A stretch of DNA of 64,000 nt from Dehalococcoidia bacterium (GCA_021462855.1 JAJTXQ010000020.1:1-64000), one strand, 5' to 3'; shown: positions 54,937-63,844, counted from the stretch's first letter. Numbers and translations are program-made. Notes: a model not told the origin generated them from the sequence alone.

Positions 54937-56133
54937 TCAGTACGACCGCGGCAGGCCGAGGTCCCACTCCGACACGTAGTTGAGGATCATCTCGCGGCTC
55001 ACCGGCGCCGTCTTGAACAAGCGCGCGCCGATCCACAGGTTGATGAGCCCGTACTCCTCCGAAAACCCGTTGCCGCCGTGCGTCTCGATCGCCGCATCGA
55101 CCGCCTTCGTCACGAGATCCGCGGCGAGGAACTTCGCCATGTTCGATTGCGTGCCGACCTGCAGGGGATCCATGCCTGCGTCGAACGACGCTGCGGCGCG
55201 GTACATCATCAGCTTCACGGCTTCGTGCCAGATCTTCACTTCGGCGAGCGGGTGCGCGATCGACTGGTAGGCGCCGATCGGCGTGTCTTTGAACACGCGC
55301 CGCTCGCGCGCGTACACGACCGCCTTGTCGAGGCAGTGCTGCGTCATCCCCGAGCAGATCGCCGCCGCGAGGATGCGCTCGGGGTTCAGCGAGTTGAACA
55401 TCGCCAGTGCGCCGCCGCCCTCGGCGCCGACGAGGTTGTCGGCCGGTACCTGGACATCGTCAAAGAACAGCTGCCACTGGCCGGCGCCATCGCTGGTGAG
55501 CGTGGGCAGCAGCGTCTTCGTCAGTCCGGGCGACTTCGTGTCAACGAGCATCAGCGAGAGGCCCTGTGACTTCGGCTTGCCCTCGCGCTGCAGTTCCTCG
55601 ACCGTCGTCGTGCGGCAGACGAGCAGCATGTAGTCGGCCTGCTCGACGCCGGTAATGAACACCTTCTGGCCGTTCAGCCGGTACACGTCGCCATCGCGTC
55701 GCGCCACGGTCTCGATGCGAAACGTGTTGGTGCCGGCGTTCGGCTCGGTGACGGCAAAGCACAGCTTCATCTTGCCGCTGGTGATCTGCGGCAGCACACG
55801 CGCCTTCAGTTCTTCGGACCCGTTCTTGACGATGCACGCCGCGTCCATCGACGTCACGAGCATCAGTCCGGGGAAGAACCCCTGCGTGACGAGCTCTTCA
55901 AACGCGACGGTGAGCGTGACCAGTCCGGAGTCGTTGCCGCCGTACTGCTCCGGCACCAGGCAGCCCAGCAGCCCGATGCGTGCGAAGTCATCCCACAGCT
56001 CCTGCGGGAATTGCCGCTCGAGCTGCATGCGACGGAACTCATCTCGCCGCGGGACGTACTTCTGGAGCATCTGGCGGACGGACGTGCGGACGAGTTGCTG
56101 CTCGTCGCTTAGCGCGAATTCCGTCGTGGTCAT
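54937..56133 (-). CDS. Acyl-CoA dehydrogenase
   Basis: A 398-residue FAD-dependent dehydrogenase that introduces the 2,3-double bond into acyl-CoA esters. Signature blocks: LCFAVTEPNAGTNTFRIET near residue 120, YRLNGQKVFITGVEQADYML, ERILAAAICSGMTQHCLDKA, and ETHGGNGFSEEYGLIN close to the end. I chose ATG 56133 (MTTTEFALSDEQ); further upstream codons overlap the enoyl-CoA hydratase gene. It follows that gene by 13 nt in the operon. The substrate class, side chain or fatty acid, is not fixed by sequence. Confidence 0.9.
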   Translation of the reverse strand: MTTTEFALSDEQQLVRTSVRQMLQKYVPRRDEFRRMQLERQFPQELWDDFARIGLLGCLVPEQYGGNDSGLVTLTVAFEELVTQGFFPGLMLVTSMDAACIVKNGSEELKARVLPQITSGKMKLCFAVTEPNAGTNTFRIETVARRDGDVYRLNGQKVFITGVEQADYMLLVCRTTTVEELQREGKPKSQGLSLMLVDTKSPGLTKTLLPTLTSDGAGQWQLFFDDVQVPADNLVGAEGGGALAMFNSLNPERILAAAICSGMTQHCLDKAVVYARERRVFKDTPIGAYQSIAHPLAEVKIWHEAVKLMMYRAAASFDAGMDPLQVGTQSNMAKFLAADLVTKAVDAAIETHGGNGFSEEYGLINLWIGARLFKTAPVSREMILNYVSEWDLGLPRSY

Positions 56134-56146
56134 CCGGCGGTTCCTT

Positions 56147-56953
56147 TCAGCGCCCCTTGAACTGCGGGACGCGCTTCTCTTTGAACGCGCGCGGTCCTTC
56201 GCGGGCGTCCTCCGTCGCGTACACCTCCATGCCAATGCGGAACTCGACGGCGAGCGCTTCTTCCTCCGTCAGCCCGTCGGTGTCGAGTACAGACTGCTTG
56301 ATCTTGCGCACCGCCACCGGGCCGTTCGCCGCGACCTTCGCCGCGATCTCGCGCGCGGTCTGGAGCGCCGAGCCCTTCGCGACGATCCGCCCGATCAGCC
56401 CGAAGCGGAGCGCGTCGGTCGCGGGGAAGGTGTCGCCCGTGAGCAACAGCTCCATCGCCATGGTGAACGGGATCTGGCGGCGCAGGCGGACCGTGGAGCC
56501 GCCCTGCGGGAAGAGGCCCCACTTGACCTCGGTGACGCCGAAGATCGAGCCCTCGCCCGCGACGCGAATGTCCGTGGTCTGGAGGATCTCGGTGCCGCCG
56601 GCGACGCAGTAGCCTTCGATCGCGGCGATCAGCGGTTTGGTGAGACGATAGCCGCGCAGCAATCCTTTGAAGATCACATCGGGGTGCGCACGGCAGCGGG
56701 CCTCGAACTCATCCTCGGGCGGAAGCTTCGCGAGCGAGCGCGACACGAGTTTGTCGAGGTCCGCGCCGGCGCAGAAGTCACCGCCCGCGCCGGTGAGGAC
56801 GACGGCACGCACCTCATCGTCGGCGTTCGCCGCCTCCCACGCATCGGCGAGCCGGCAAAGCATCTCCATGTTCAGCGCGTTCTTCACGTCCGGGCGGTTC
56901 ATGGTGAGCGTCAGGACGGGTCCGTCGCGCTCGACGATCAATGCCGGGTTCAT
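56147..56953 (-). CDS. Enoyl-CoA hydratase/isomerase (crotonase family)
   Basis: A 268-residue crotonase. The oxyanion-hole blocks are GAGGDFCAGADLDKL near residue 54 and AIEGYCVAGGTEIL near 110; the position of the second catalytic Glu reads KWGLFPQGGSTVRL, where the Glu of classical hydratases is replaced, so isomerase, hydrolase or another crotonase reaction is possible. ATG 56953 has GAAAGG 8 nt upstream; longer frames lie in the neighbouring gene. Part of the nine-gene operon. Confidence 0.88.
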   Translation of the reverse strand: MNPALIVERDGPVLTLTMNRPDVKNALNMEMLCRLADAWEAANADDEVRAVVLTGAGGDFCAGADLDKLVSRSLAKLPPEDEFEARCRAHPDVIFKGLLRGYRLTKPLIAAIEGYCVAGGTEILQTTDIRVAGEGSIFGVTEVKWGLFPQGGSTVRLRRQIPFTMAMELLLTGDTFPATDALRFGLIGRIVAKGSALQTAREIAAKVAANGPVAVRKIKQSVLDTDGLTEEEALAVEFRIGMEVYATEDAREGPRAFKEKRVPQFKGR

Positions 56954-56978
56954 GCTGCGGTCCTTTCTTCGATCAGCA

Positions 56979-58601
56979 TCAGCGTTCGCGCGCAGCGGGC
57001 GCCGGCACGGCGCTCCCGGTGGCGTACGCCTTCGCCCAGCGGTAGTCCGGCTTCCCGGTCGGGGAGCGGACGATCTGCTCCGCCACGTGCATCTCACGCG
57101 GCGCCTTGTATCCCGAGATCTTCGTGCGGACGTGCGCCTGAACGTCATCGAACGCCGCCGACTTGCCCGGGCGGAACTGCACCACCGCCGCGACGCGCTC
57201 GCCCCAGCGCTCATCCGGCACGCCGACGACCACGGCATCGAAGATCGCCGGGTGCGACTTCAGCGCCTCCTCGACTTCCTCCGGGTAGATCTTCTCGCCG
57301 CCGCTGTTGATGCAGATCGAGCCGCGGCCGAGCAGCGTCACGCTGCCGTCGGCCTCGACCACCGCCATGTCGCCGGGCATCACCCAGCGTACGCCATCGA
57401 CGGTGACGAACGTCGCCGCCGTCTTTTCGGCGTCCTTGTAGTAGCCGAGCGGCATGCGCCCGCGGCGCGCAAGCCGGCCGACGACGCCGGAGCCGGGCGC
57501 CACGGGCCGCAGGTTGTCGTCGAGCACGGCGGTGTTCGCCTCGACCGTGAAGCGCGGGCGTGCGCCGCTGCCGCCGACGCCCATTCCCTGGTGACCGGCC
57601 TCCGACACGCCGAACGCGTTGATGAACACGGTCTTCGGCAGGTACTGCCGCAGCTGTTCCTGCACGGACTCGGAGAAGATGGCGCCGCCCGTCGTCAGCA
57701 CCATCAGCGATGAGGTGTCGTACGATGCGCCAGGCTCGGCGAGCGCCTCCGCCATCGGCCGCGCCATCGCGTCGCCGACGATCGAGATGATCGTCACCTT
57801 CTCGCGCTCGACGATGCGCCAGATTTCCGCCGCGTCGAAGCGGCGGCTGGTGGCCAGCGCCACCTTGCCGCCGGCGTGCAGGCCGATGAGCGACGCCCAG
57901 TGCCCGCTGCCATGCATCAGCGGCGCGGCGGGAAGCGTGACGCGCACGTCGCTGTTGCGCGCGATCTCCGCCTGTTGTTCGGGCCGCTCGATGTCTTGTC
58001 CGTACGGATTGCCACCCTGCAGCCCGGCGAAGAACACGTCCTCGTGCCGCCACATGACGCCCTTCGGCATGCCGGTGGTGCCGCCCGTGTAGAGGAGGTA
58101 GAGGTCGTCGCCCGAGCGCGGCGCGAAGTCGCGCGCCGGCGACGCCGCGGCGACCGCAGCCTCGTACTCCGCTGCGCCGAGCGACGCGTAGGCGGCGCCG
58201 CTGTCGTCATCGACCACCACGAACGTGCGGAGCGACGGCAGTTCCGGCGCCACGGCCTGGACGCGCGGAGCGAACTCGCGGTGAAACACCAGCCCTACGA
58301 GGTCGGCGTCGGTGAACAGGTAACGCAACTCGTCCTCGACATAACGGAAGTTGATGTTCACCGGCACGGCGCGGATCTTCCACGCGGCGAGGAACGCCTC
58401 GAGGAACTCCGGGCAGTTGTACAGGTACACGCCGATGTGGTCGCCCGGCTTCACGCCCTGCGCGGAAAGATGATGCGCGAGCCGCGTAGCCCGCTCATCC
58501 ATCTGTGCGAAGGTCAGGCGCCGGTCGCCCCAGACAACGGCCTCGCGCTCCGGCACCGCATCGGCGACGCACTCGAACAGGTCGGCCAGGTTGAACTCCA
58601 T
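56979..58601 (-). CDS. Acyl-CoA synthetase (AMP-dependent)
   Basis: A 540-residue ligase of the FadD/ACSM-like type. LYLLYTGGTTGMPKGVMWRH near residue 160 is the phosphate loop with a GG instead of SG; INAFGVSEAGHQGMG and WVMPGDMAVVEADGSVTLLG follow; the hinge-lysine region has INSGGEKIYPEEVEEALKSH and ISGYKAPREMHVAE. ATG 58601 is chosen for GGAGG 9 nt upstream. It would activate a carboxylic acid, such as a degraded side chain, to the CoA ester at the start of this operon's pathway. It follows a thiolase-fold gene by 11 nt. Confidence 0.9.
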   Translation of the reverse strand: MEFNLADLFECVADAVPEREAVVWGDRRLTFAQMDERATRLAHHLSAQGVKPGDHIGVYLYNCPEFLEAFLAAWKIRAVPVNINFRYVEDELRYLFTDADLVGLVFHREFAPRVQAVAPELPSLRTFVVVDDDSGAAYASLGAAEYEAAVAAASPARDFAPRSGDDLYLLYTGGTTGMPKGVMWRHEDVFFAGLQGGNPYGQDIERPEQQAEIARNSDVRVTLPAAPLMHGSGHWASLIGLHAGGKVALATSRRFDAAEIWRIVEREKVTIISIVGDAMARPMAEALAEPGASYDTSSLMVLTTGGAIFSESVQEQLRQYLPKTVFINAFGVSEAGHQGMGVGGSGARPRFTVEANTAVLDDNLRPVAPGSGVVGRLARRGRMPLGYYKDAEKTAATFVTVDGVRWVMPGDMAVVEADGSVTLLGRGSICINSGGEKIYPEEVEEALKSHPAIFDAVVVGVPDERWGERVAAVVQFRPGKSAAFDDVQAHVRTKISGYKAPREMHVAEQIVRSPTGKPDYRWAKAYATGSAVPAPAARER

Positions 58602-58612
58602 CTCCGCCTCCG

Positions 58613-59770
58613 CTACGGCTTCTCGCTGCCGACGATCCACATCGCGAAGAACTGCGAGCCGCCGCCGTAGGCGTGGCCGAGCGCGCGCTTCGCCCCATCG
58701 ACCTGGTGCTCGCCCGCCTGCCCGCGCACCTGCATCGCCGCCTCGGCGAATCGCAGCATGCCCGAAGCGCCGATGGGGTTCGACGAGAGCACGCCGCCCG
58801 ACGGGTTCACCGGCAGGTCACCGTCGAACGCCGTCGCTCCTTCGAGTGTCATGCGCCAGCCAGTGCCCTCGGGCGCGAACCCCAGGTTCTCCATCCACAT
58901 CGGCTCATACCAGCTAAACGGCACGTAGATCTCGGCGGCATCGATCTCGCGGCGTGGGTCAGTGATGCCGGCCTGGTGGTAGACCGCCGCCGCGCACTCC
59001 TGCCCGGCGCGCGGGTTCACCTGGTCGCGTCCGGCGAACATCGTCGGCTCGCTGCGCATGGCCGAGGCGTGCACCCACGCCGGGCGATGCGGCGCCGAGC
59101 GCGCGGCCTGCTCGCTCACCAGCACCATCGCGCACGCGCCATCGGATGACGGACACGTCTCGGCGTAGCGGATCGGATCCCACAGCATCGGTGACTGCGC
59201 GATCTGCTCCAGTGTGATGTCCTCCTGGTGCAGGTGCGCGTACGGGTTACGCAGCGCGTTCAGCCGGTCCTTCAGCGCAACGCGCATGCCGATGTCCAGC
59301 GGCGCGCCCGAGCGGCGGATGTATGCGCGGATGTGCGGCGCGAAATAGCCGCCGGCGCCGGCGACGACCGTCGGCTGGAACGGGATCTTCGGCGCAAGCG
59401 CCCACATCGCGTCGCTCTCCGACTGCTTCTCGAACGCGACGGTCAGGACGCGCTCGTGGATGCCCGCCTGCACGAGGCTCGCCGCGACGAGCGCCGTCGA
59501 CCCGCCGACGCTGCCGGCGGTGTGCACGCGCAGCATCGGCTTGCCGGCGGCGCCGAGCGCATCGGCGAGCATCAGCTCCGGCATCATCACGCCTTCGAAC
59601 ATGTCCGGCGCCTTGCCGATGACGACAGCATCAATGTCGGCGAACGTCAGCGCCGCGTCTTCGAGCGCGCGCAGCGCCGCCTCGCGGACGAGGCCGGCGA
59701 TCGACACGTCGGCGCGCTGCGACGCGTGCCGCGTCTGGCCGATGCCGGCGATCGCGCACGGGTTCGCCAT
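58613..59770 (-). CDS. Thiolase-fold protein without nucleophilic Cys (SCPx/Ltp2-like), copy B
   Basis: A 385-residue thiolase-fold enzyme. The position of the nucleophilic Cys reads LRVHTAGSVGGSTALVAA, Ser/Gly in place of Cys; the rest of the fold is complete (PSGGVLSSNPIGASGMLRFA near the C-terminus, with FSWYEPMWMENLG instead of the usual NEAFA block). In this family, Cys-less members such as Ltp2 are retro-aldolases that need a DUF35 partner. ATG 59770 overlaps the previous gene's stop by 1 nt. Two DUF35 genes lie upstream in the same operon. Confidence 0.8.
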   Translation of the reverse strand: MANPCAIAGIGQTRHASQRADVSIAGLVREAALRALEDAALTFADIDAVVIGKAPDMFEGVMMPELMLADALGAAGKPMLRVHTAGSVGGSTALVAASLVQAGIHERVLTVAFEKQSESDAMWALAPKIPFQPTVVAGAGGYFAPHIRAYIRRSGAPLDIGMRVALKDRLNALRNPYAHLHQEDITLEQIAQSPMLWDPIRYAETCPSSDGACAMVLVSEQAARSAPHRPAWVHASAMRSEPTMFAGRDQVNPRAGQECAAAVYHQAGITDPRREIDAAEIYVPFSWYEPMWMENLGFAPEGTGWRMTLEGATAFDGDLPVNPSGGVLSSNPIGASGMLRFAEAAMQVRGQAGEHQVDGAKRALGHAYGGGSQFFAMWIVGSEKP

Positions 59771-60828
59771 CAGTCCGCCTCCAGCACGCAGACGAGGTTC
59801 TGTTGCAGGCACGGGCCCGACGTGGCGTGCGCGAGCGCGCGCCGCGCCCTGCCGTCGATGATCCGCTGCGCCGCCTCGCCGATGCGGATCAGGCCGGCGA
59901 CCATCACCGGATTCGCGACGAGCGCGCCGCCCGACGGGTTCATCGCGGTGGCGCGGTCGCCGAGGCCCAGCGCGTCACGCAGGATGAGCTCCTGGTGCGT
60001 AAACGGCGCGTGGATCTCGGCGACATCGAACGCGCCGCCGAGCGCGCCCGCGTGCCGCGCCGCAAGGGCGGCCGACTGCGAGGTCGCGAGGTCACGCGCG
60101 CCGAGCGACGCCGGTTCGATCCGGTGGTCGATGCCACGGATCCACGCCGGACGCGCGCACGCCTGCCGCGCGCGCTCGCCGGCCGCCAGCACGATGGCGG
60201 CTGCCCCGTCGGAGACGGGCGGGCAGTCGTGCTCGCGCAGCGGCGAGACGATGCACGGTTCGGCGAGAGCTGCCGCCTCATCGAGGGGCGTGCGCACCTG
60301 CGCGTTCGGGTTCGAGGCGGCGTCGCGGCGGCTGCGCGCGGCGACCGCAGCCATGTCACGCTCGCTGTGATGGCCGCCATCGAGCATGGCGCGCGCCTGC
60401 AGGGCGGCGACGCTCACGGCGTCGGGCCACAGCGGGACGACGGAGTATGGGTCGAGTTGCAATGTCAGCAGTTCGGCGATGTCACCCATCGACGATTTTC
60501 CGAAGGCGTACACGAGGGCGGAATCGATGTCGCCGTGCTGAAGCCGCGCCCACGCTTCGTACAGCGCCCACGCGCCGTCCATCTCGACGTGTGATTCGGC
60601 CATCGGCGGCCACGCGCCGACCGCGTCGAGCGCCATCACGAACGAGAACGGCTGGCCGGCGAGGTAGTCCGACGAACCCGAGCACGTGAACCCGATCTCG
60701 TGCTTGGAGATGCCCGAACGGCCGAGCGCCTCGGCGACGACCGGCATAAGGATCTCGACCTCGTTCCGGAGCTGATCGGCGCGCACCGAAGGCGCCTGCG
60801 CGAACGAGACGACGGCCACGTCGCGCAT
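59770..60828 (-). CDS. Thiolase-fold protein without nucleophilic Cys (SCPx/Ltp2-like), copy A
   Basis: A 352-residue thiolase-fold protein. The nucleophile region reads PPMAESHVEMDGAWALYEAW, without Cys, while IHAPFTHQELILRDALGLG and NPSGGALVANPVMVAGLIR keep the C-terminal fold. It is paralogous to copy B but clearly divergent. ATG 60828 overlaps the DUF35 stop by 1 nt (TAATG), so protein and partner should be made in equal amounts. Expected role: with a DUF35 protein, aldol cleavage of a hydroxyacyl-CoA, or a structural half of a heteromeric thiolase. Function inferred. Confidence 0.75.
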   Translation of the reverse strand: MRDVAVVSFAQAPSVRADQLRNEVEILMPVVAEALGRSGISKHEIGFTCSGSSDYLAGQPFSFVMALDAVGAWPPMAESHVEMDGAWALYEAWARLQHGDIDSALVYAFGKSSMGDIAELLTLQLDPYSVVPLWPDAVSVAALQARAMLDGGHHSERDMAAVAARSRRDAASNPNAQVRTPLDEAAALAEPCIVSPLREHDCPPVSDGAAAIVLAAGERARQACARPAWIRGIDHRIEPASLGARDLATSQSAALAARHAGALGGAFDVAEIHAPFTHQELILRDALGLGDRATAMNPSGGALVANPVMVAGLIRIGEAAQRIIDGRARRALAHATSGPCLQQNLVCVLEAD

Positions 60829-61316
60829 TACAGGTGCTCCTTGAATGATTCGAACGGGGCGTCGGGCTCGCCGGTCGGGCGGAAGTAGCGGATGCTGTTC
60901 ATGCTTGGCTGGAGCTCGTCGTTCGGCACCCACACCGCCTCGACGCGCATGCCCATGCGCACGTCCTCCGTCGCGACCTCCTGCAGCAGGTGGAATAGCG
61001 GGATGTCCGCGCCGTCGAGCAACACCGACGCCGAGACGTACGGCGCCTTCACGGCTGATCCGGCGAACGGGATGTTGACGACGCAAAACGTCGTGACGAT
61101 GCCCTTGTCCGACAGCGCCACGTCATCGCGCGTCGGCACGCCGCAGGTCGGGCACGAGCCGCGCGGCGGCACGTACACCTTCGCGCACGACGGGCAGCGC
61201 TGGCCGACGATCTTGCCCTGCGCGAGGCCGCGCAGGAAGCGCGCGGGCGCCGTCCCGACGACGTACGTGTAGTCGAGGCGGATCGGCACCTTGATCCCGT
61301 ACACCTGCTCGCTCAT
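60828..61316 (-). CDS. DUF35 OB-fold protein with zinc ribbon (acyl-CoA-associated), copy A
   Basis: A 162-residue DUF35 protein. The rubredoxin-like zinc ribbon is present (CPSCAKVYVPPRGSCPTC near residue 41) and an OB-fold follows from about 75 to 140 (GIVTTFCVVNIPFAGSAVK). DUF35 proteins are obligate partners of thiolase-fold enzymes, as in Ltp2-ChsH2 and archaeal HMG-CoA synthase. It overlaps the DUF35 gene upstream by 4 nt and the thiolase-fold gene downstream by 1 nt, a strong sign of a complex. Confidence 0.85.
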   Translation of the reverse strand: MSEQVYGIKVPIRLDYTYVVGTAPARFLRGLAQGKIVGQRCPSCAKVYVPPRGSCPTCGVPTRDDVALSDKGIVTTFCVVNIPFAGSAVKAPYVSASVLLDGADIPLFHLLQEVATEDVRMGMRVEAVWVPNDELQPSMNSIRYFRPTGEPDAPFESFKEHL

Positions 61317-61783
61317 CGCGCGTCCTCCGGCTCGAAGCAGGCGATATCGTGGATGTCGCCGTGCGTCTCCGCGGACCAGCGGATGCGGACGCGCATGCCG
61401 GTGGACATGCGCGACTCGTCGCCCGCGTCGACGGCGTGCAGCATCGCCGTGTCGGCGCCGTCGAGTTGCACGAGCGCCCAGGCGAAGGGCCGCTGCAGCG
61501 GATGCTTGGGCCGCGGCGCGTGCACCCACGCCCACGTGGTCACGACCCCCGCCGAAGCGACGTCGACGAAGTCGCCGACGGGCTCGCCGGACTCCGGGTC
61601 GTACTCCTGCGGCGGCACGAGCCCCCGGCCGCCCGCCGTCCGTACGCCGACAACGCGCCGCTCCTGCAGCGCGCCGAAGAAGCGGCCGATCACCGGCCCG
61701 ACGCTCCGCGTGTACTCGTACTCCAGCATATGCGGCGCGGTGAGCGGCGTGGCCTGGCGCGGATCAGCGTCTGCGGTCGTCAT
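61313..61783 (-). CDS. DUF35 OB-fold protein without zinc-ribbon Cys, copy B
   Basis: A 156-residue DUF35 protein. It has the N-terminal helical part (YEYTRSVGPVIGRFFGALQE) and OB-fold (GVVTTWAWVHAPRPKHPLQR), but the ribbon region reads RTAGGRGLVPPQEYDPESGE and carries no Cys pairs, so zinc is lost. It overlaps the TetR stop and the next DUF35 gene by 4 nt. Probably pairs with one of the two thiolase-fold proteins of the operon; which one is not known. Confidence 0.78.
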   Translation of the reverse strand: MTTADADPRQATPLTAPHMLEYEYTRSVGPVIGRFFGALQERRVVGVRTAGGRGLVPPQEYDPESGEPVGDFVDVASAGVVTTWAWVHAPRPKHPLQRPFAWALVQLDGADTAMLHAVDAGDESRMSTGMRVRIRWSAETHGDIHDIACFEPEDAR

Positions 61784-62412
61784 TCTTCGTCCTGCACCAG
61801 CTGGCGAAAGATCTGGCTCATCAGGTGGTCGCGGCGCGCGATCAACCCCTCGATCGAGTACGGGTCGCCGGGCTTCAGCCGCTGGAGGAGCGGGCGGTGG
61901 CAGAAGTACGAGATCAGCTCGACGTGCAGGTCGTGGACGAAGAGCGCCGGGTCGACGTCGCGCATGCGGCCCGCCGCGCGCGCCTCCTCGAGCGAGCGCA
62001 GCGCCGGCATGTAGATCGGCTCCACGAACCGCTGCAGGTACGCGTCCGGGTTCGCCGATTCGAGCAGCTCGCGCTGCAGGAGGCGCGGCAGCGCCAGGTG
62101 CTCGGCGAAGAACGCGTGGATCTGGTCGAGCAGGTACGCGACGCGCGGACGGTTGAGCTCGCCGGCGAGGAACTCCTGCATCACCGCCGCGATGCGGCCG
62201 AGCGCCTCGTCGAGCACTGCCTCGTACAGCGCCTCCTTCGTGGCGAAGTGGTACAGCACCGTCGTCTTGTGCGTGCCCGCCGCGTCCGCGATATCCTGCA
62301 CCGAGGCGCCGCCGAAGCCGCGATCGGCGAACAACTCCGTCGCGGCGGCGATGATCGCGTCGCGCCGCGGGACGCGCGTCTTGCTACCGTTTGGTTGCAA
62401 CGCTACTACCAC
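61780..62412 (-). CDS. TetR family transcriptional regulator
   Basis: A regulator of about 210 residues. The helix-turn-helix reads ELFADRGFGGASVQDIADAA followed by GTHKTTVLYHFATKEALYEAV; the rest is the helical ligand-binding domain. The open frame extends to 62505, but that ATG lies inside the terminator hairpin, so I place the start at GTG 62412 (TTG 62400 also possible). It leads the catabolic operon, overlapping the DUF35 gene by 4 nt, and probably represses this operon and itself, released by an acyl-CoA or sterol-like ligand. The ligand and operator are inferred. Confidence 0.82.
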   Translation of the reverse strand: MVVALQPNGSKTRVPRRDAIIAAATELFADRGFGGASVQDIADAAGTHKTTVLYHFATKEALYEAVLDEALGRIAAVMQEFLAGELNRPRVAYLLDQIHAFFAEHLALPRLLQRELLESANPDAYLQRFVEPIYMPALRSLEEARAAGRMRDVDPALFVHDLHVELISYFCHRPLLQRLKPGDPYSIEGLIARRDHLMSQIFRQLVQDEE

Positions 62413-62475
62413 GCGCGGAGTTTCGTCCGTCGCGCGCGTACAGTCAATGGTCTCGGCGCAGTCGCCCGAAAAAGA

Positions 62476-62508
62476 GCGATGCCCCGTGACGTTCGCACGG
62501 GGCATCGC
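62476..62508 (-). terminator. Intrinsic terminator of the SGNH hydrolase gene
   Basis: A perfect 13-bp stem, GCGATGCCCCGTG with its complement around a 7-nt loop, is followed on the - strand by TCTTTTTC. It ends the SGNH hydrolase transcript 20 nt after its stop and separates it from the TetR operon. Confidence 0.85.
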
Positions 62509-62527
62509 CAGATTGCCTGCGGCGAGG

Positions 62528-63703
62528 CTACGGGATCGATGACAATGTCATCGCCGTATAGCTCTGGCCCGGGGTGTTGTTGCACGTCCAGTTGCCGCTG
62601 GGCTTGGCGTACATCAACTGGACGCACTTACCGAGCGCGCGCTGGCCGTACGCGTTCGGGTGCATTGACTCCTGCGCATCGCCCTGGCAGCAGCCGGTGT
62701 TCACCCAGCGCACCCACTCCTTGGTGATCGGGTTCGGGCCGCTCCCGGTGACGAGCGACGAGTTGACGTGGCAGGTCTCATGCCCGTTGAGCGCGTTGCG
62801 GACGTCCAGGAACTGCACGCCCTTCTCGGCCGCGACCGCGCGCATGGAGTCGATCATGTAGGGGGCCGCGACGTTCTTGGCCCAGTCGAAGTCAGCGTCG
62901 TAGAACGGGCACCCGCCCTGCGTCCAGCGGGCCGAGCCCGAGTAGCGCACGTTGGCGGCGGCCGGCACCGGCGACGAGTAGCCGGCGATGACGAACTTCC
63001 ACTGCGACGGGCTGTAGCCAGCCTGCGCCATCACGGCGCGGACTTCGTCGATCGCCTTGCGGAGGCCTTCCTGCGCGGCCGGCATGTCGGACTGCATCGC
63101 CGCGAACTGGTCCTGGTTGCACGTGCCCAGTCCGAGCAGGAACCGCACGGTGCAGTTGATGACGTGGTCCGCGAACCCGACGTCGTTTGCCAGGATCGTC
63201 AGCACGACGAGCTTGACGTTCTTCTGCTGCGCGATCGTCAGCAGCTGGTCGGCCTGTGGCGCTTCGCCCTTAAAGCTCTGGCCGCCCTGCGACGCTCGCC
63301 AGATGTTCTCCGTCTGCGCGCCCGAGCAGGCGATGTTGATCTTCTCGTTGACGGAGATCCCGGCGCTCTTGATCGTCGCGACGTCCGACCGGTCGCAGCC
63401 GGTGTGCGTCGAGCCGTAGACGCGCGTAGCGTCGTACGAGCAGAAGATGCCGAGCGTGCAGCGCGCGGCGCGGTCGGTGCCGTCGCGCGTGCCAAACATG
63501 TTGAGGCTGTTGCCGTTCCAGCGGCCGGCCTCGCCCGAGATGAAGCTGTCGCCCAGGGATACGATCGCGGTCGTCGGAGATCCCGGGCCTGCTTCCGTCC
63601 GCTCGGTGGGCGCCGCCATCACCAGCAACATCGCTGCGGCGAACACGGCGATGAGCGCCCGACGCAACGTAATGTGCGTCCTCAGTCTCCCCCAAATCGT
63701 CAT
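62528..63703 (-). CDS. Secreted SGNH/GDSL hydrolase
   Basis: A 391-residue exported esterase or lipase. The N-terminus is basic with a hydrophobic signal (ALIAVFAAAMLLVMAAPTE). SGNH block I is VSLGDSFISGEAGRW (catalytic Ser), block III has LTILANDVGFAD (Gly/Asn), and block V is SMHPNAYGQRALG with the catalytic His near residue 360. Ten or more cysteines suggest several disulfides. ATG 63703 has GGAGAG upstream; a longer frame to 63748 is weaker. It is related to the GDSL lipases of actinobacteria. Promoter at 63764-63792, terminator at 62476-62508, so it is a single-gene unit. Confidence 0.85.
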   Translation of the reverse strand: MTIWGRLRTHITLRRALIAVFAAAMLLVMAAPTERTEAGPGSPTTAIVSLGDSFISGEAGRWNGNSLNMFGTRDGTDRAARCTLGIFCSYDATRVYGSTHTGCDRSDVATIKSAGISVNEKINIACSGAQTENIWRASQGGQSFKGEAPQADQLLTIAQQKNVKLVVLTILANDVGFADHVINCTVRFLLGLGTCNQDQFAAMQSDMPAAQEGLRKAIDEVRAVMAQAGYSPSQWKFVIAGYSSPVPAAANVRYSGSARWTQGGCPFYDADFDWAKNVAAPYMIDSMRAVAAEKGVQFLDVRNALNGHETCHVNSSLVTGSGPNPITKEWVRWVNTGCCQGDAQESMHPNAYGQRALGKCVQLMYAKPSGNWTCNNTPGQSYTAMTLSSIP

Positions 63704-63763
63704 CAGTGCCTGCTCTCCTTTCCTGCGGGGATGCGCGCCTGGTTCCACTCCAGGCTGGCGTCG

Positions 63764-63792
63764 AAACTACGCGCACCTTCACCCGTTGTCAA
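63764..63792 (-). promoter_or_regulatory. Promoter of the SGNH hydrolase gene
   Basis: On the - strand TTGACA (63792-63787), a 17-nt spacer and TAGTTT (63769-63764). The leader before ATG 63703 is about 55 nt. Confidence 0.6.
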
Positions 63793-63844
63793 GAGTTTCT
63801 CATGCGCATGCGCGCAACAACGATCGGAGACCGAGAAGGTGCTG

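Noticed and set aside
62413-62505. TetR start at ATG 62505
   Set aside because: That ATG lies within the 13-bp terminator hairpin of the preceding gene, so the transcript of the TetR operon should start later.
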